From the NCBI GenBank assembly GCA_031376285.1, contig JANMDN010000065.1, forward strand, positions 1 to 25,737: a stretch of 25,737 nt of DNA. Reading direction: 5' to 3'. Below, in pieces: positions 14,594 to 22,235 of this stretch; position 1 is the stretch's first letter; the number at the start of each line of letters is the position of its first letter. This DNA is from JANMDN01 sp031376285 (GTDB taxonomy: Bacteria > Actinomycetota > Thermoleophilia > Miltoncostaeales > Miltoncostaeaceae). Under the pieces are notes generated by a model. It was not told where the DNA came from and did not search any database. It saw only the letters and a program-made list of their open reading frames with translations. The position numbers and the translations under genes were made by a program.

Positions 14594-16117
14594 CTAGGCC
14601 GCCAGGCGCACTCGGTTTCGGCCCTCGCGTTTGGCGGCGTAGAGGTGCATGTCCGCGCCGTGAACGAGGCCGGCTGGGTCGCTCAGGTCATCCGCGGTCG
14701 CCACCCCGATGCTCAGCGTGACCGTCATCCCTGGGGCGATCCTCTCCCACGGCTCCTGCTCGACCGCCGTGCGCAGCCGCTCGGCGATCCGACCAGCGTC
14801 GCCGATCCCAAGACCCGGGAAGGCCACCAAGAACTCGTCGCCGCCGTAGCGAACGACGAGGTCTCCGTCGCGGCAATGGCGCTTCAGGATCACCGCCACC
14901 GTTCGGAGCACGTCGTCCCCGGCGGCGTGTGAGTGGCGATCGTTGATCTCCTTGAACCGGTCGACATCGACGAGCGCGAGCGCGAGCGGCCGCCCGGTCT
15001 CGCGGGCGGTATCGAGGAGTCGCGGCAATTCCTCTTGGGCCGACCTCCGGTTGCCAAGACCGGTGAGTGGATCCTCGTAGGACAAGCGCGAAAGTGTCAC
15101 GGTCTCTCGCTCGGCCTTTGCCAGACGCGCCCGTGCGCGAGCACCGTCCAGACGTCGCCGCCGATCACGCTCGTGTCGCTGGGCAGTCAAGCACTGGGCC
15201 GCCCTGTGCTCGCGGATCGCGGCGACGAGGTTGCCCTCCCGCTCAAAGAGCTCCGCCAGTGCGAGGTGGGTCTGCCCTTGGATACGTTCGAGGCGGTGCG
15301 CGGTGGTAAGCGAGAGCGCACGCGCGAGGTGTCGATGGGCGGAGGTCACCCGACCGAGCTGAGTTCGGGCGATACCGGCGCGGAGCGCCGCGCGCGCGGC
15401 CAGCCGTGGGTCGAGCAACGCGCGCGCGAATGCGTCCTCGAGTATGGGGGCGGCGGTCGCGGCATCACCCAAGCCAAGGAGGCACTCACCGACGACGATC
15501 GCGCACGACGTCCGAACGGCGTCGCTCGTGGGGCGCTTGTCCGCGAGGCAGCTCTGGGCAATGGAGAGCCCTTCGCGGATTCGCGCATGGGCGCCCGCTG
15601 AGTCCCCGGCTTCGGCCAGGCGCTCGCCCCACGCGGCGAGGTCGGCGGCCATTCGGTGGCGGACGGCGACGCTCGCGCCGCCCTCGACCTGGCCACCGAT
15701 CGAGGTTGCCTTGATGTTGTAGCCGTGGGCCAGCTCATAGGCCTCGATTTCGGCGTAGGCCCCGGCGACGGTCGAGTAGGCCGCGGACCGTTCGGAGCTC
15801 GCGTCGGGCACGCCGTCGAGCAGCATGGCTGCCTCGGTGACCGCCTCGAGGCCCTCGTCGGAGCGGTCAAGGGTGAGGAGCGCGAGCCCGGTCAGGAGGG
15901 ATGCCTGGGCCTCGGCGAGTGGGTTGGCGATCCGTTGAAAGAGCGACCGAGCCCGCCGGGCCGCGACGATCGAGCGTTCCACCTCACCCATTGCGGCAAG
16001 TGCCCCGGCAGCGGCGAGCAGGCTGTCGGCTTCGGCGGCGGGATCCTGTGCTCGGGCAGCCCGCCGTCCGGCGGCCGTCGCCTCGCGCAGGGTCGCGCGA
16101 TGGGCGGGCCCGTCCAT
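14594..16117 (-). CDS. Diguanylate cyclase with N-terminal TPR-like repeats (GGDEF)
   Basis: 507 aa from ATG 16117, preferred because GAGGA lies close upstream; in-frame ATGs at 16156 and 16201 would add 13 or 28 residues but lack a spaced SD. Residues up to about 325 are Ala-rich helical repeats of TPR type, then a coiled linker, then a GGDEF domain (about 345-507). The catalytic motif is GGDEF (425-429) in RYGGDEFLVAFP, and the allosteric I-site RxxD is intact (RDGD, 416-419) five residues before it. It should make c-di-GMP from two GTP with product inhibition. No membrane segment or sensor domain is visible, so the TPR part probably senses a protein partner. It ends 9 nt from the convergent unknown gene. 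Confidence 0.9.
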   Translation of the reverse strand: MDGPAHRATLREATAAGRRAARAQDPAAEADSLLAAAGALAAMGEVERSIVAARRARSLFQRIANPLAEAQASLLTGLALLTLDRSDEGLEAVTEAAMLLDGVPDASSERSAAYSTVAGAYAEIEAYELAHGYNIKATSIGGQVEGGASVAVRHRMAADLAAWGERLAEAGDSAGAHARIREGLSIAQSCLADKRPTSDAVRTSCAIVVGECLLGLGDAATAAPILEDAFARALLDPRLAARAALRAGIARTQLGRVTSAHRHLARALSLTTAHRLERIQGQTHLALAELFEREGNLVAAIREHRAAQCLTAQRHERDRRRRLDGARARARLAKAERETVTLSRLSYEDPLTGLGNRRSAQEELPRLLDTARETGRPLALALVDVDRFKEINDRHSHAAGDDVLRTVAVILKRHCRDGDLVVRYGGDEFLVAFPGLGIGDAGRIAERLRTAVEQEPWERIAPGMTVTLSIGVATADDLSDPAGLVHGADMHLYAAKREGRNRVRLAA

Positions 16118-16252
16118 CGCCCCGTCCTCGCCGAGCGGTTCAGCCGCGTTGCTCATCCTTGAGTGTGAGGTCTGCACTTCGCCGCAGGGTAGCCGGAGCA
16201 TCTACGGAAACCGGCTGGCTCGCCGCAGCTGCGGCACCTGGGGGCGCGTCAG

Positions 16253-16693
16253 CTACCGATCCGATGCGATGTCGGCGGGGTCAATGGCGCCGAGGGCGGC
16301 GACAACGGCGCGGTCCTTCTCGGCCATCGCTTCGTCGGTCCAGGCCCAGCGGACGCCCGACTCGATCAGCGTGTCGGGCCGGAGGTGATCGTCGATGGCG
16401 TCGACGGTGATCTCCACGACGGCCATGAACGCCGCGCCGGGAAGGTTCTCGCACGCGACGCGGGCACGGCCCCGGAGCGTCTGGGCAAACCCCGTCTCGA
16501 TGATCGTCACGGCCACCGCGGGTTCGTCGCGCAGACGGGCCAGACTTCCTCGGTTTGCGCTGAGCGCGAGAAGCAGCAGGCCGGACCTCGCCATCCGTGC
16601 GGCGCTCACCGGAATGGCGTGAGGCCCATCGGGTCCGACCGTCGAGAGGACCACAACCGCGCCTACCGGCAGGCTCGGGACGGGTCCCTTCAC
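16253..16693 (-). CDS. PPOX-fold flavin/F420-binding family protein
   Basis: 146 aa. The GTG start (16693-16691) overlaps the stop of the gamma-carbonic anhydrase gene as GTGA, so the two are translationally coupled. The sequence has the split beta-barrel pattern of pyridoxamine-phosphate-oxidase-like proteins: VVLSTVGPDGPHAIPVSAARM, LLLALSANRGSLARLRDEP, VAVTIIETGFAQTLRGRARV. Members bind FMN, F420 or haem and reduce small molecules; which one applies here is not visible. Cytoplasmic. It could be a small oxidoreductase of unknown substrate. Confidence 0.75.
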   Translation of the reverse strand: MKGPVPSLPVGAVVVLSTVGPDGPHAIPVSAARMARSGLLLLALSANRGSLARLRDEPAVAVTIIETGFAQTLRGRARVACENLPGAAFMAVVEITVDAIDDHLRPDTLIESGVRWAWTDEAMAEKDRAVVAALGAIDPADIASDR

Positions 16694-17190
16694 CGGTAGC
16701 GGGACACGAGCGAAACGTAGTGCAGCGCCGTTCGTACGATCATCTCGCGCTGCTCGTCGGTGACGGGGCGTGCGACACGTCCCGGCACTCCCAGCACGAG
16801 TGATCCGGGTGGGACTTCGACGCCCTCGGCGACGACCGCCCCCGCCCCGACGATCGATCCGCTGCCGACGACGGCCCCGTTTAGGACGACCGCGCCGATC
16901 CCGATGATGACCTCATCCTGGACTGTGCAGCCGTGCACGCAGGCGAGATGGCCGACGCTCACTCGCGCTCCGAGCGTGCACGGCACGCCGGCGTCGGCAT
17001 GGAGAACCGCACCGTCTTGGACGTTCGTCTCCGCCCCGATCGTGATGAGGTCCTGGTCTCCGCGAACGACCGCGCCTGGCCACACGGAGGCTCGGGGGCC
17101 AAGGGTCACCCGCCCGATGACCGTTCCGCGCTCGTGAACGAAGGCGTCAGTCCCGAGGTTTGGGGTCGTACCGTCCAGGAATTCGATCAC
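16690..17190 (-). CDS. Gamma-class carbonic anhydrase / left-handed beta-helix hexapeptide protein
   Basis: 166 aa from GTG 17190; the frame is open much further upstream, but the upstream translation looks non-coding and runs antisense into the cytochrome gene. Hexapeptide repeats (TVIGRVTLGPRASVWPGAVV and on) form a left-handed beta-helix. The zinc ligands match the family: His64 (VLHAD), His81 and His86 (VGHLACVHGC), with Arg43/Asp45 (VVRGDQD), Gln58 and Asp59 (NVQDG) also conserved. It should be a trimeric zinc enzyme that interconverts CO2 and bicarbonate, although many such proteins have little activity. It overlaps the PPOX gene (GTGA) and is divergent from the cytochrome gene. No SD; a leaderless start is likely. 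Confidence 0.88.
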   Translation of the reverse strand: MIEFLDGTTPNLGTDAFVHERGTVIGRVTLGPRASVWPGAVVRGDQDLITIGAETNVQDGAVLHADAGVPCTLGARVSVGHLACVHGCTVQDEVIIGIGAVVLNGAVVGSGSIVGAGAVVAEGVEVPPGSLVLGVPGRVARPVTDEQREMIVRTALHYVSLVSRYR

Positions 17191-17197
17191 GACGCCA

Positions 17198-17203
17198 AGG
17201 GTA
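17198..17203 (-). promoter_or_regulatory. Possible -10 box of the carbonic anhydrase gene
   Basis: TACCCT on the minus strand ends 7 nt before GTG 17190. With no SD present, this fits a leaderless transcript beginning at the start codon. No -35 is evident. Confidence 0.35.
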
Positions 17204-17227
17204 GCCGAGCCGCGTCGGGGGGTGCGG

Positions 17228-17233
17228 TAAACT
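17228..17233 (+). promoter_or_regulatory. Possible -10 box (TAAACT) of the cytochrome gene
   Basis: TAAACT lies 44 nt before the GTG at 17278, leaving a short leader with GGAGG at 17265-17269. It matches TAnnnT; no -35 is seen. Confidence 0.4.
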
Positions 17234-17277
17234 TCCCGGTGAACCAGACGACTCGCAAACAACCGGAGGCCAGCACC

Positions 17278-17721
17278 GTGCGCACGATCAAGAGCAGGCT
17301 CGCAGTGATCGGCGCCGTGCTCGTGACCTCCGCGGGAATCGTCGCCGGGTGCGGCGGCTCCGATGCCAGCGAGGCGAAGACGCCCGAGGGCGCGGTCACC
17401 GGTGTGAACTCGGCGGTCCAGACCGACAAGGACGGCAAGTTCATCGAAACCGAGCCGTCCGCGTCGACGACGACCGACAAGGTCGACCCGGCCATCGCCG
17501 CTGGCCAGTCGGTGTTCGAGAACTCCTGCCAAGGCTGCCACGCGAACCTCGGCAAGGAAGCCGGCGCCGGTCCCGTGCTCGCCGGCAACGGACGGACGGC
17601 CGATCGGATCGAGAGCCAGATCGTCAATGGTGGCGGCGCGATGGCGCCCTACGGTGGGGGCCCGCCGATCAAGGGCGAGGAACTCGCAAATCTCGTCAAG
17701 TTCGTCGAGAGTATCCAGTAG
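17278..17721 (+). CDS. Membrane-anchored c-type cytochrome (lipoprotein)
   Basis: 147 aa. GTG at 17278 follows GGAGG by 8 nt, and the frame upstream is a shadow of the carbonic anhydrase. A lipoprotein signal ends in IVAGC (Cys25), so the protein should be lipid-anchored on the outer face of the membrane. A flexible acidic/Thr-rich spacer leads to a class I cytochrome c domain (about 72-147): haem-binding SCQGCH (Cys84, Cys87, His88) and the probable axial Met122 in GGAMAPYGG. It is a one-haem electron carrier; partner unknown. The STAS gene follows after 41 nt. Confidence 0.9.
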   Translation: MRTIKSRLAVIGAVLVTSAGIVAGCGGSDASEAKTPEGAVTGVNSAVQTDKDGKFIETEPSASTTTDKVDPAIAAGQSVFENSCQGCHANLGKEAGAGPVLAGNGRTADRIESQIVNGGGAMAPYGGGPPIKGEELANLVKFVESIQ

Positions 17722-17762
17722 GGCTCCGGGACGATCAACGACCAAACCAGGGGCAAGCACAG

Positions 17763-18119
17763 ATGACCCTCACAGTGACCACCGAGGACCGTGACAACCT
17801 CACGCTCGTGACGCTGGGCGGTGAGCTCGACATCTACACCGTCCCGAACTTCCGCCAGGACATCGAGCGCTACGACCCTGCCGACACCCAGATGGTGGTC
17901 GACCTTACCGCCGTGACGCTCCTTGACTCGTCCGGTCTCGGAGCGCTCGTCAGCCTCCTCAACCGGGCCCGGGGTGGAATCGGGCAGCTCGGCGTGGTGT
18001 GCCCCCACGATCACCTTCGCCGCGTCTTCGAGGTCACCGGCCTGAAGCGTGCGTTCGTGTTCGGTGACGACTTGGCGGGCGTCCAGGCTGGGCTTGCCAC
18101 GACGACGACGTCGTCCTAG
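17763..18119 (+). CDS. STAS-domain anti-sigma factor antagonist
   Basis: 118 aa from ATG 17763 (AGGGG at 17749-17753, 9-nt spacer). The sequence is a single STAS domain: LVTLGGELDIYTVPNFRQDI, then VVDLTAVTLLDSSGLGALVSLL. The DSSG motif (55-58) carries the serine phosphorylated by anti-sigma kinases in SpoIIAA/RsbV. The protein should release a sigma factor by binding its anti-sigma kinase; no kinase or sigma gene is nearby, so it is an orphan here. Its TAG stop is in the same frame as, and 9 nt before, the first residue expected of SerRS. Confidence 0.9.
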   Translation: MTLTVTTEDRDNLTLVTLGGELDIYTVPNFRQDIERYDPADTQMVVDLTAVTLLDSSGLGALVSLLNRARGGIGQLGVVCPHDHLRRVFEVTGLKRAFVFGDDLAGVQAGLATTTTSS

Positions 18120-18128
18120 CGCCGCGCC

Positions 18129-19406
18129 CTGCTCGACCTTCGCCTGATTCGGAGCGCGCCCGACGCGGTTCGCACCTCCCTCGCGCGGCGCGGCGCGGCC
18201 GAGCGCTTCGACGAACTCGTGGCCTTGGACGCACGGGCTCGCGAGCGCAGGGCGAGCGTGGAGGCCGAGCGGGCGACCCGTGGGCAACTCTCCAAGCAGG
18301 CCGGCGAGGCGCGCAAGCGCGGCGAAACGGATCCGGCTGCTGAGACCGACGCGAAGCGCCTGGGCGAGTCGATCTCGGTCGGAGAAGATGCGCTCCGGAC
18401 GATCGAGGGTGAGCGCGACGCGCTCCTCCTCGCGCTGCCAAACGTCGCCGAGCTGGCGGCACCGGACGGCGGTGAGGACGACGCCCTCGAGCTCCGCTCG
18501 GTCGGGACGCCACCGAGCTTCGACTTTGAGGCTCGCGACCACGTCGAGCTCGGCGTGGGGATCGGCGGAATTGACTTCGAACGGGCGGCGCGCACGTCCG
18601 GCTCGAGGTTTGTCTACCTCCTCGGCCCGATGGTTCGTCTCCAGTATGCGATCGTCAACTTCGTGCTCGACACGCTCGAAGGCGAGGGATTTACACCCGT
18701 CATCCCGCCGGTCCTCGTGCGCGAGGAGGCGATGTACGGAACCGGGTTCTTTCCGACCGACCGGCAGTCGATCTATCAAACGGCCGACGACGACCTCTAC
18801 CTGGTCGGTACTTCGGAGGTGCCGCTCGCCGCGCTCCACCAGGACGAGATCCTCGACGCGGAAGCCCTGCCGTTGCGCTATGCCGGCGTTTCGACGTGTT
18901 TTCGGCGCGAGGCCGGGGCGGCCGGGAAGGACACTCGCGGGATGTTCCGCGTGCATCAGTTCGACAAGGTGGAGATGTTCAGCTTCGTCCGTCCGGAGGA
19001 CTCAGCCGACGAGCACCAACGTATTCTCGCGCTCGAGGAGCGAATCCTCGGCGCGCTCGAGCTCCCCTATCGGGTCGTTGACGTCGCCGTCGGCGACCTC
19101 GGCGCATCGGCCGCGCGGAAGTTCGACTGCGAGGCGTGGATGCCGGGGCAAGGGCGCTACCGCGAGGTGACGTCGTGCTCGAACTGCACCGACTACCAGG
19201 CACGTCGCCTGCGCTGCCGGATGCGCGAGGGCAAGGACACCCAGGTCATTCACACACTGAACGGCACCGCGGTGGCGCTCGGCCGGACGATGATCGCCCT
19301 GCTCGAAAACCACCAGCGTGCGGACGGCTCGATCGCCGTTCCTGCGGCCCTTCACGCGTTCGGTTCCCCTCAGGTCCTCAGCCCCAAGGTCTCACCCCCC
19401 GGGTAG
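18129..19406 (+). CDS. serS: Seryl-tRNA synthetase, apparent CTG start
   Basis: 425 aa if read from CTG 18129. The N-terminus of the family (MLDLRLIR...) matches LLDLRLIRSAPDAV here, with CTG at the Met position. No ATG, GTG or TTG occurs in frame between the STAS stop (18117-18119) and GTG 18219, which would remove 30 residues of the tRNA-binding coiled-coil arm. Class II motifs are intact: motif 2 FRREAGAAGKDTRGMFRVHQ (from 258), SCSNCTDYQARRLRCR, and motif 3 ALGRTMIALLENHQ (Gly385-Arg386). It charges tRNA-Ser with serine in the cytoplasm. No SD precedes CTG, so reinitiation after the STAS stop is a likely mechanism. If this is the only serS, it is essential. Confidence 0.92.
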   Translation: MLDLRLIRSAPDAVRTSLARRGAAERFDELVALDARARERRASVEAERATRGQLSKQAGEARKRGETDPAAETDAKRLGESISVGEDALRTIEGERDALLLALPNVAELAAPDGGEDDALELRSVGTPPSFDFEARDHVELGVGIGGIDFERAARTSGSRFVYLLGPMVRLQYAIVNFVLDTLEGEGFTPVIPPVLVREEAMYGTGFFPTDRQSIYQTADDDLYLVGTSEVPLAALHQDEILDAEALPLRYAGVSTCFRREAGAAGKDTRGMFRVHQFDKVEMFSFVRPEDSADEHQRILALEERILGALELPYRVVDVAVGDLGASAARKFDCEAWMPGQGRYREVTSCSNCTDYQARRLRCRMREGKDTQVIHTLNGTAVALGRTMIALLENHQRADGSIAVPAALHAFGSPQVLSPKVSPPG

Positions 19407-19469
19407 GCGCTCCTCTCGCACCCGGCGAGCCCGCAGGTCTCAACCGCGTGCAATAGCCTCCCCGTCAAG

Positions 19470-21635
19470 GTGCGCCCATCGTTTGCAAAACGCTGTTCTC
19501 GTGTCGTCGCGCTTGCGCTCATGTGCGCGGTGGTGACCGGCGCGCAGGGAGGCGCTGGGGCTCCGACGTTGGCCGCCGGCGCGGTGCTCGGCACCCTGCG
19601 CGTGGACGATGGGGACGCGGTGCGCGCCACCGGGGCGGGCCGTCTCACCCGGGCCACGCTCCGTCGGGAGGCACGGCGCAGTGGCCTGCGAATAAGCCCG
19701 CGAGCCCGCACCGGACACGACATCGCCGGGCCGCACCGGATCGTCGCGCTCCTTGTCAACTTTCCCGACGATCAGCGCACCCCCTTCACCGTCGCCGAGG
19801 CACGGGACGCGATTTTCGGTTCGCCGACGTCGGTTCGGGCCTACTACACGGCGATGAGCGACGGGCGAATCCAATTCACCGGAGACGTGTTCGGCTGGCT
19901 CCGGCTCCCGAACCCGGCCGGCGCGGTTTGCGACCCCGACCGTTGGGGCGACGAGGCGCGTGTGACCGCCGCCACGGCCGGAGTCGACCTCACCACCGCC
20001 GACCACATCGTCTACATCTGGCCCCGGGGGCGCTGCGGCGGAACGAGCCTCGGGAGCCAGCGTCCCCTTGAGGGATTCAAGGATCCGTCCACCGTCCCGC
20101 AGGTGTGGATGGATGGGGACATTTCCCTACGTGCGCTCGCGCACGAGATCGGTCACAACCTCGGGCTCATGCACGCGTTCGGCCTGGAGTGCCGCGGCCC
20201 AGAAAGCGATCGGGTCACGACGACCGGCGTGTGCTTCGGCGCGGAGTACCAGGATCCGTTCGGCGTCATGGGTGGAGCCGACTCGATCGACCTTCGGGAA
20301 TGGGGGTTCGCGCTTCCTGCCATTCAGCGACGCCAGCTCGGTTGGCTCGGCGATTCCCGCAGCGCCGTCGTCACCGCCACGTCCACCGTGACACTCGAGG
20401 CGATCGAGGCAGGTGGAACCGGAGTGGTCGAGGTGCGCATCCCTCGTTGCGGCGCCCCCGACGGCTCCGCCCAGCACTATTCGGTCGAGTACCGCCAGCC
20501 GGTGCGATTCGATGCCGGGCCCGCGGACGCCGCCCCGAGTGGCATCTACGTCCGGCTCGCCCGGACAGTCGATCGCTTTGACCCGGCCGACGCAACATCG
20601 GTGGCGACGCATTCTCGGGTCTTTCTCGTCGACGCGACTCCGGCAACCTCAACCTTCCTCGACAGTGGTCTCGGCGTCGGAGGCATGTTCATCGACGTCG
20701 CCGAAGCGATCACGATCCGCCCGCTCACGGCCGACGCCGGGCGAGCGAGCGTGGCGATCTCGCTCGGACCCGACACGATCCCGCCATCGACGACACAGGT
20801 CACCTCGGCGATCGTCGAGGCCCCGCGCCTCGCGCCCGAGCGGCTCGGGCGGTCACTCGCCGAACGCTCGCCTCGCGGCGTCGACCTGACGTGGCAGGCC
20901 GCGAGTGACTGCGGCGCTCCGGCGGTGGGCTACCGAGTGCTCCGGGACGCCGTCACGATCGGTTCCACGTCAGGGCTCACCTTCAAGGACGTGGGTGCGA
21001 CCGGCCTGCGGGTCGGGAGCACCGTTCACTACTCCGTCCAGACCGTCGACCGTGCGGGGAACCTGAGCGCACCATCCGAGGACGTCCTCGTGACGCTCCC
21101 GGACTTGACGGCGCCGAGCCGACCATCGCTTGCGGCCGCCATCGTCGACGGGCGCGTCGAGGTGCGCTGGGCCGTCACGTCGGGTGCGGCCGCGCGCTAC
21201 TCGGTCTACCGGGACGGAAAGCGGCTCGGATCGACCGCACGGTTGCGCTTTCGCGACACCCTTCCGAGTCCTGGTGTGACCCATCGCTATCGCGTCGTCG
21301 CGGCCGATGCCGCCGGCAATCTCAGCCCTCCGAGCGAGTCAGCGAGCCTGACCCTGCCAGTCGGCCGCGTTCTTCGCGTTGGCGGATTCTCGCTGACCAA
21401 GCGGGCAACCGTCGCCGTGACGCTCCGCTCGGGTGAGCGCATCGTCGCCACCTTCCGCCAACAGGGCCGGGAAGGTCCGAATCGGGTCGTGATTCCGGCA
21501 CGCATCGCTCGCCGACTCGCGCTCGAGCGATACACGGTGGAGGTCGCTCCCTCCGGTCTGGCACGCCTGCGCAGCCCGGCGCGCTTCAGCGTGAGGATCG
21601 CCACGCGGCGGACGTCGCCGACCCTCCAAGGGTAG
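19470..21635 (+). CDS. Secreted M11-like zinc metalloprotease with FN3 domains
   Basis: 721 aa from GTG 19470; the SD is weak, but a signal peptide follows directly (KRCSRVVALALMCAVVTGAQG). A pro-region-like stretch (about 30-90) precedes the catalytic domain, with zinc motif HEIGHNLGLMH (225-235; ligands His225, His229, His235, catalytic Glu226) and a probable Met-turn in FGVMGG. It resembles gametolysin (peptidase M11)-like metalloproteases. Two fibronectin type III domains follow (about 435-545 and 548-630; both contain SVYRDGK- or YRVLRD-like strands), then a C-terminal beta domain. It should act outside the cell on proteins; substrate unknown. The gene lies 63 nt after serS, with TAGCCT at 19455-19460 as a possible -10. 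Confidence 0.85.
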   Translation: MRPSFAKRCSRVVALALMCAVVTGAQGGAGAPTLAAGAVLGTLRVDDGDAVRATGAGRLTRATLRREARRSGLRISPRARTGHDIAGPHRIVALLVNFPDDQRTPFTVAEARDAIFGSPTSVRAYYTAMSDGRIQFTGDVFGWLRLPNPAGAVCDPDRWGDEARVTAATAGVDLTTADHIVYIWPRGRCGGTSLGSQRPLEGFKDPSTVPQVWMDGDISLRALAHEIGHNLGLMHAFGLECRGPESDRVTTTGVCFGAEYQDPFGVMGGADSIDLREWGFALPAIQRRQLGWLGDSRSAVVTATSTVTLEAIEAGGTGVVEVRIPRCGAPDGSAQHYSVEYRQPVRFDAGPADAAPSGIYVRLARTVDRFDPADATSVATHSRVFLVDATPATSTFLDSGLGVGGMFIDVAEAITIRPLTADAGRASVAISLGPDTIPPSTTQVTSAIVEAPRLAPERLGRSLAERSPRGVDLTWQAASDCGAPAVGYRVLRDAVTIGSTSGLTFKDVGATGLRVGSTVHYSVQTVDRAGNLSAPSEDVLVTLPDLTAPSRPSLAAAIVDGRVEVRWAVTSGAAARYSVYRDGKRLGSTARLRFRDTLPSPGVTHRYRVVAADAAGNLSPPSESASLTLPVGRVLRVGGFSLTKRATVAVTLRSGERIVATFRQQGREGPNRVVIPARIARRLALERYTVEVAPSGLARLRSPARFSVRIATRRTSPTLQG

Positions 21636-21675
21636 GGCCGCACGGTCGCCGCCCCACGCGAGCGCGCTCGGGCGA

Positions 21676-21681
21676 TATGGT
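21676..21681 (+). promoter_or_regulatory. Possible -10 box (TATGGT) of the nitroreductase gene
   Basis: TATGGT lies 51 nt before the GTG at 21733 and matches TAnnnT. It follows the stop of the protease gene by 40 nt, so the gene may be transcribed on its own. Confidence 0.3.
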
Positions 21682-21732
21682 CGATGGTGCGCCGGTCGAC
21701 CGGCGCCCCGTGTGCGACCCGAGGAGATTGAC

Positions 21733-22143
21733 GTGGATTTCAACGAGTGGAACAAAACCATCATCGCTGAGTTTCGGGCGAACGCCGGCAAGGTCGGTGG
21801 GCAGTTCGAGGGCGCCCCGATGATCATCATCACGACGACCGGCGCGAAGTCGGGACTCAAGCGGGTCAACCCGTTAATGTACCTCCCGGACGGCGATCGT
21901 TTCGTCATCTTTGCCTCGAAGGCCGGCGCGCCGGACAATCCTGACTGGTACTACAACCTGGTCGCAAACCCGGGTGTCACGGCCGAGGTCGGCTCAGAGA
22001 CATTCGAGGCGACGGCGACGGTGGTAGGCCCCGAGGAGCGGGACCGTCTCTACGCGACGCAGGCTGGGATCTACCCGAACTTCGCAGAGTACGAGCAGCA
22101 GACGACGCGTCGCATTCCGGTGATCGCGCTCACGAGGAACTGA
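21733..22143 (+). CDS. Deazaflavin (F420)-dependent nitroreductase family protein
   Basis: 136 aa. GTG at 21733 is chosen over the upstream ATG (21712) because GAGGAG (21721-21726) sits 6 nt before it. The sequence matches the DDN/Rv3547-type family: FRANAGKVGGQFEGAPMIIITTTGAKSGLKRVNPLMY, the ASKAGAPDNPDWYYNLVANP core and V.AEVG....EATATVV. Members bind F420H2 and reduce quinones or nitroaromatic compounds, often at the membrane face. Physiological substrate unknown. Its presence implies that the organism makes F420, which agrees with an actinobacterial origin. Confidence 0.9.
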   Translation: MDFNEWNKTIIAEFRANAGKVGGQFEGAPMIIITTTGAKSGLKRVNPLMYLPDGDRFVIFASKAGAPDNPDWYYNLVANPGVTAEVGSETFEATATVVGPEERDRLYATQAGIYPNFAEYEQQTTRRIPVIALTRN

Positions 22144-22220
22144 TCGCCGTGGGGCGGTGGGGACGGCCGCGCGTCGACCCCATCCCGCCCGTTTCACCCC
22201 GGATCTGACGGTCTCCCTCC

Positions 22221-22228
22221 AAAGGAGG
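22221..22228 (+). promoter_or_regulatory. Strong SD (AAAGGAGG) pointing at a CTG codon
   Basis: AAAGGAGG is a perfect anti-SD match. Seven nt downstream is CTG 22236, in frame with the LtrA protein. The only ATG nearby (22229) abuts the SD and is in a different frame that stops after about 23 codons. Confidence 0.65.
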
Positions 22229-22235
22229 ATGCCCC

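Noticed and set aside
17191..17760. Long upstream extension of the carbonic anhydrase frame
   Set aside because: The extension is antisense to the cytochrome gene and precedes the normal family N-terminus (IEFLDGTTPNLG), so GTG 17190 is the better start.
17649..18956. Minus-strand open frame of 435 codons
   Set aside because: It runs antisense through the cytochrome, STAS and SerRS genes, all of which have intact diagnostic motifs.
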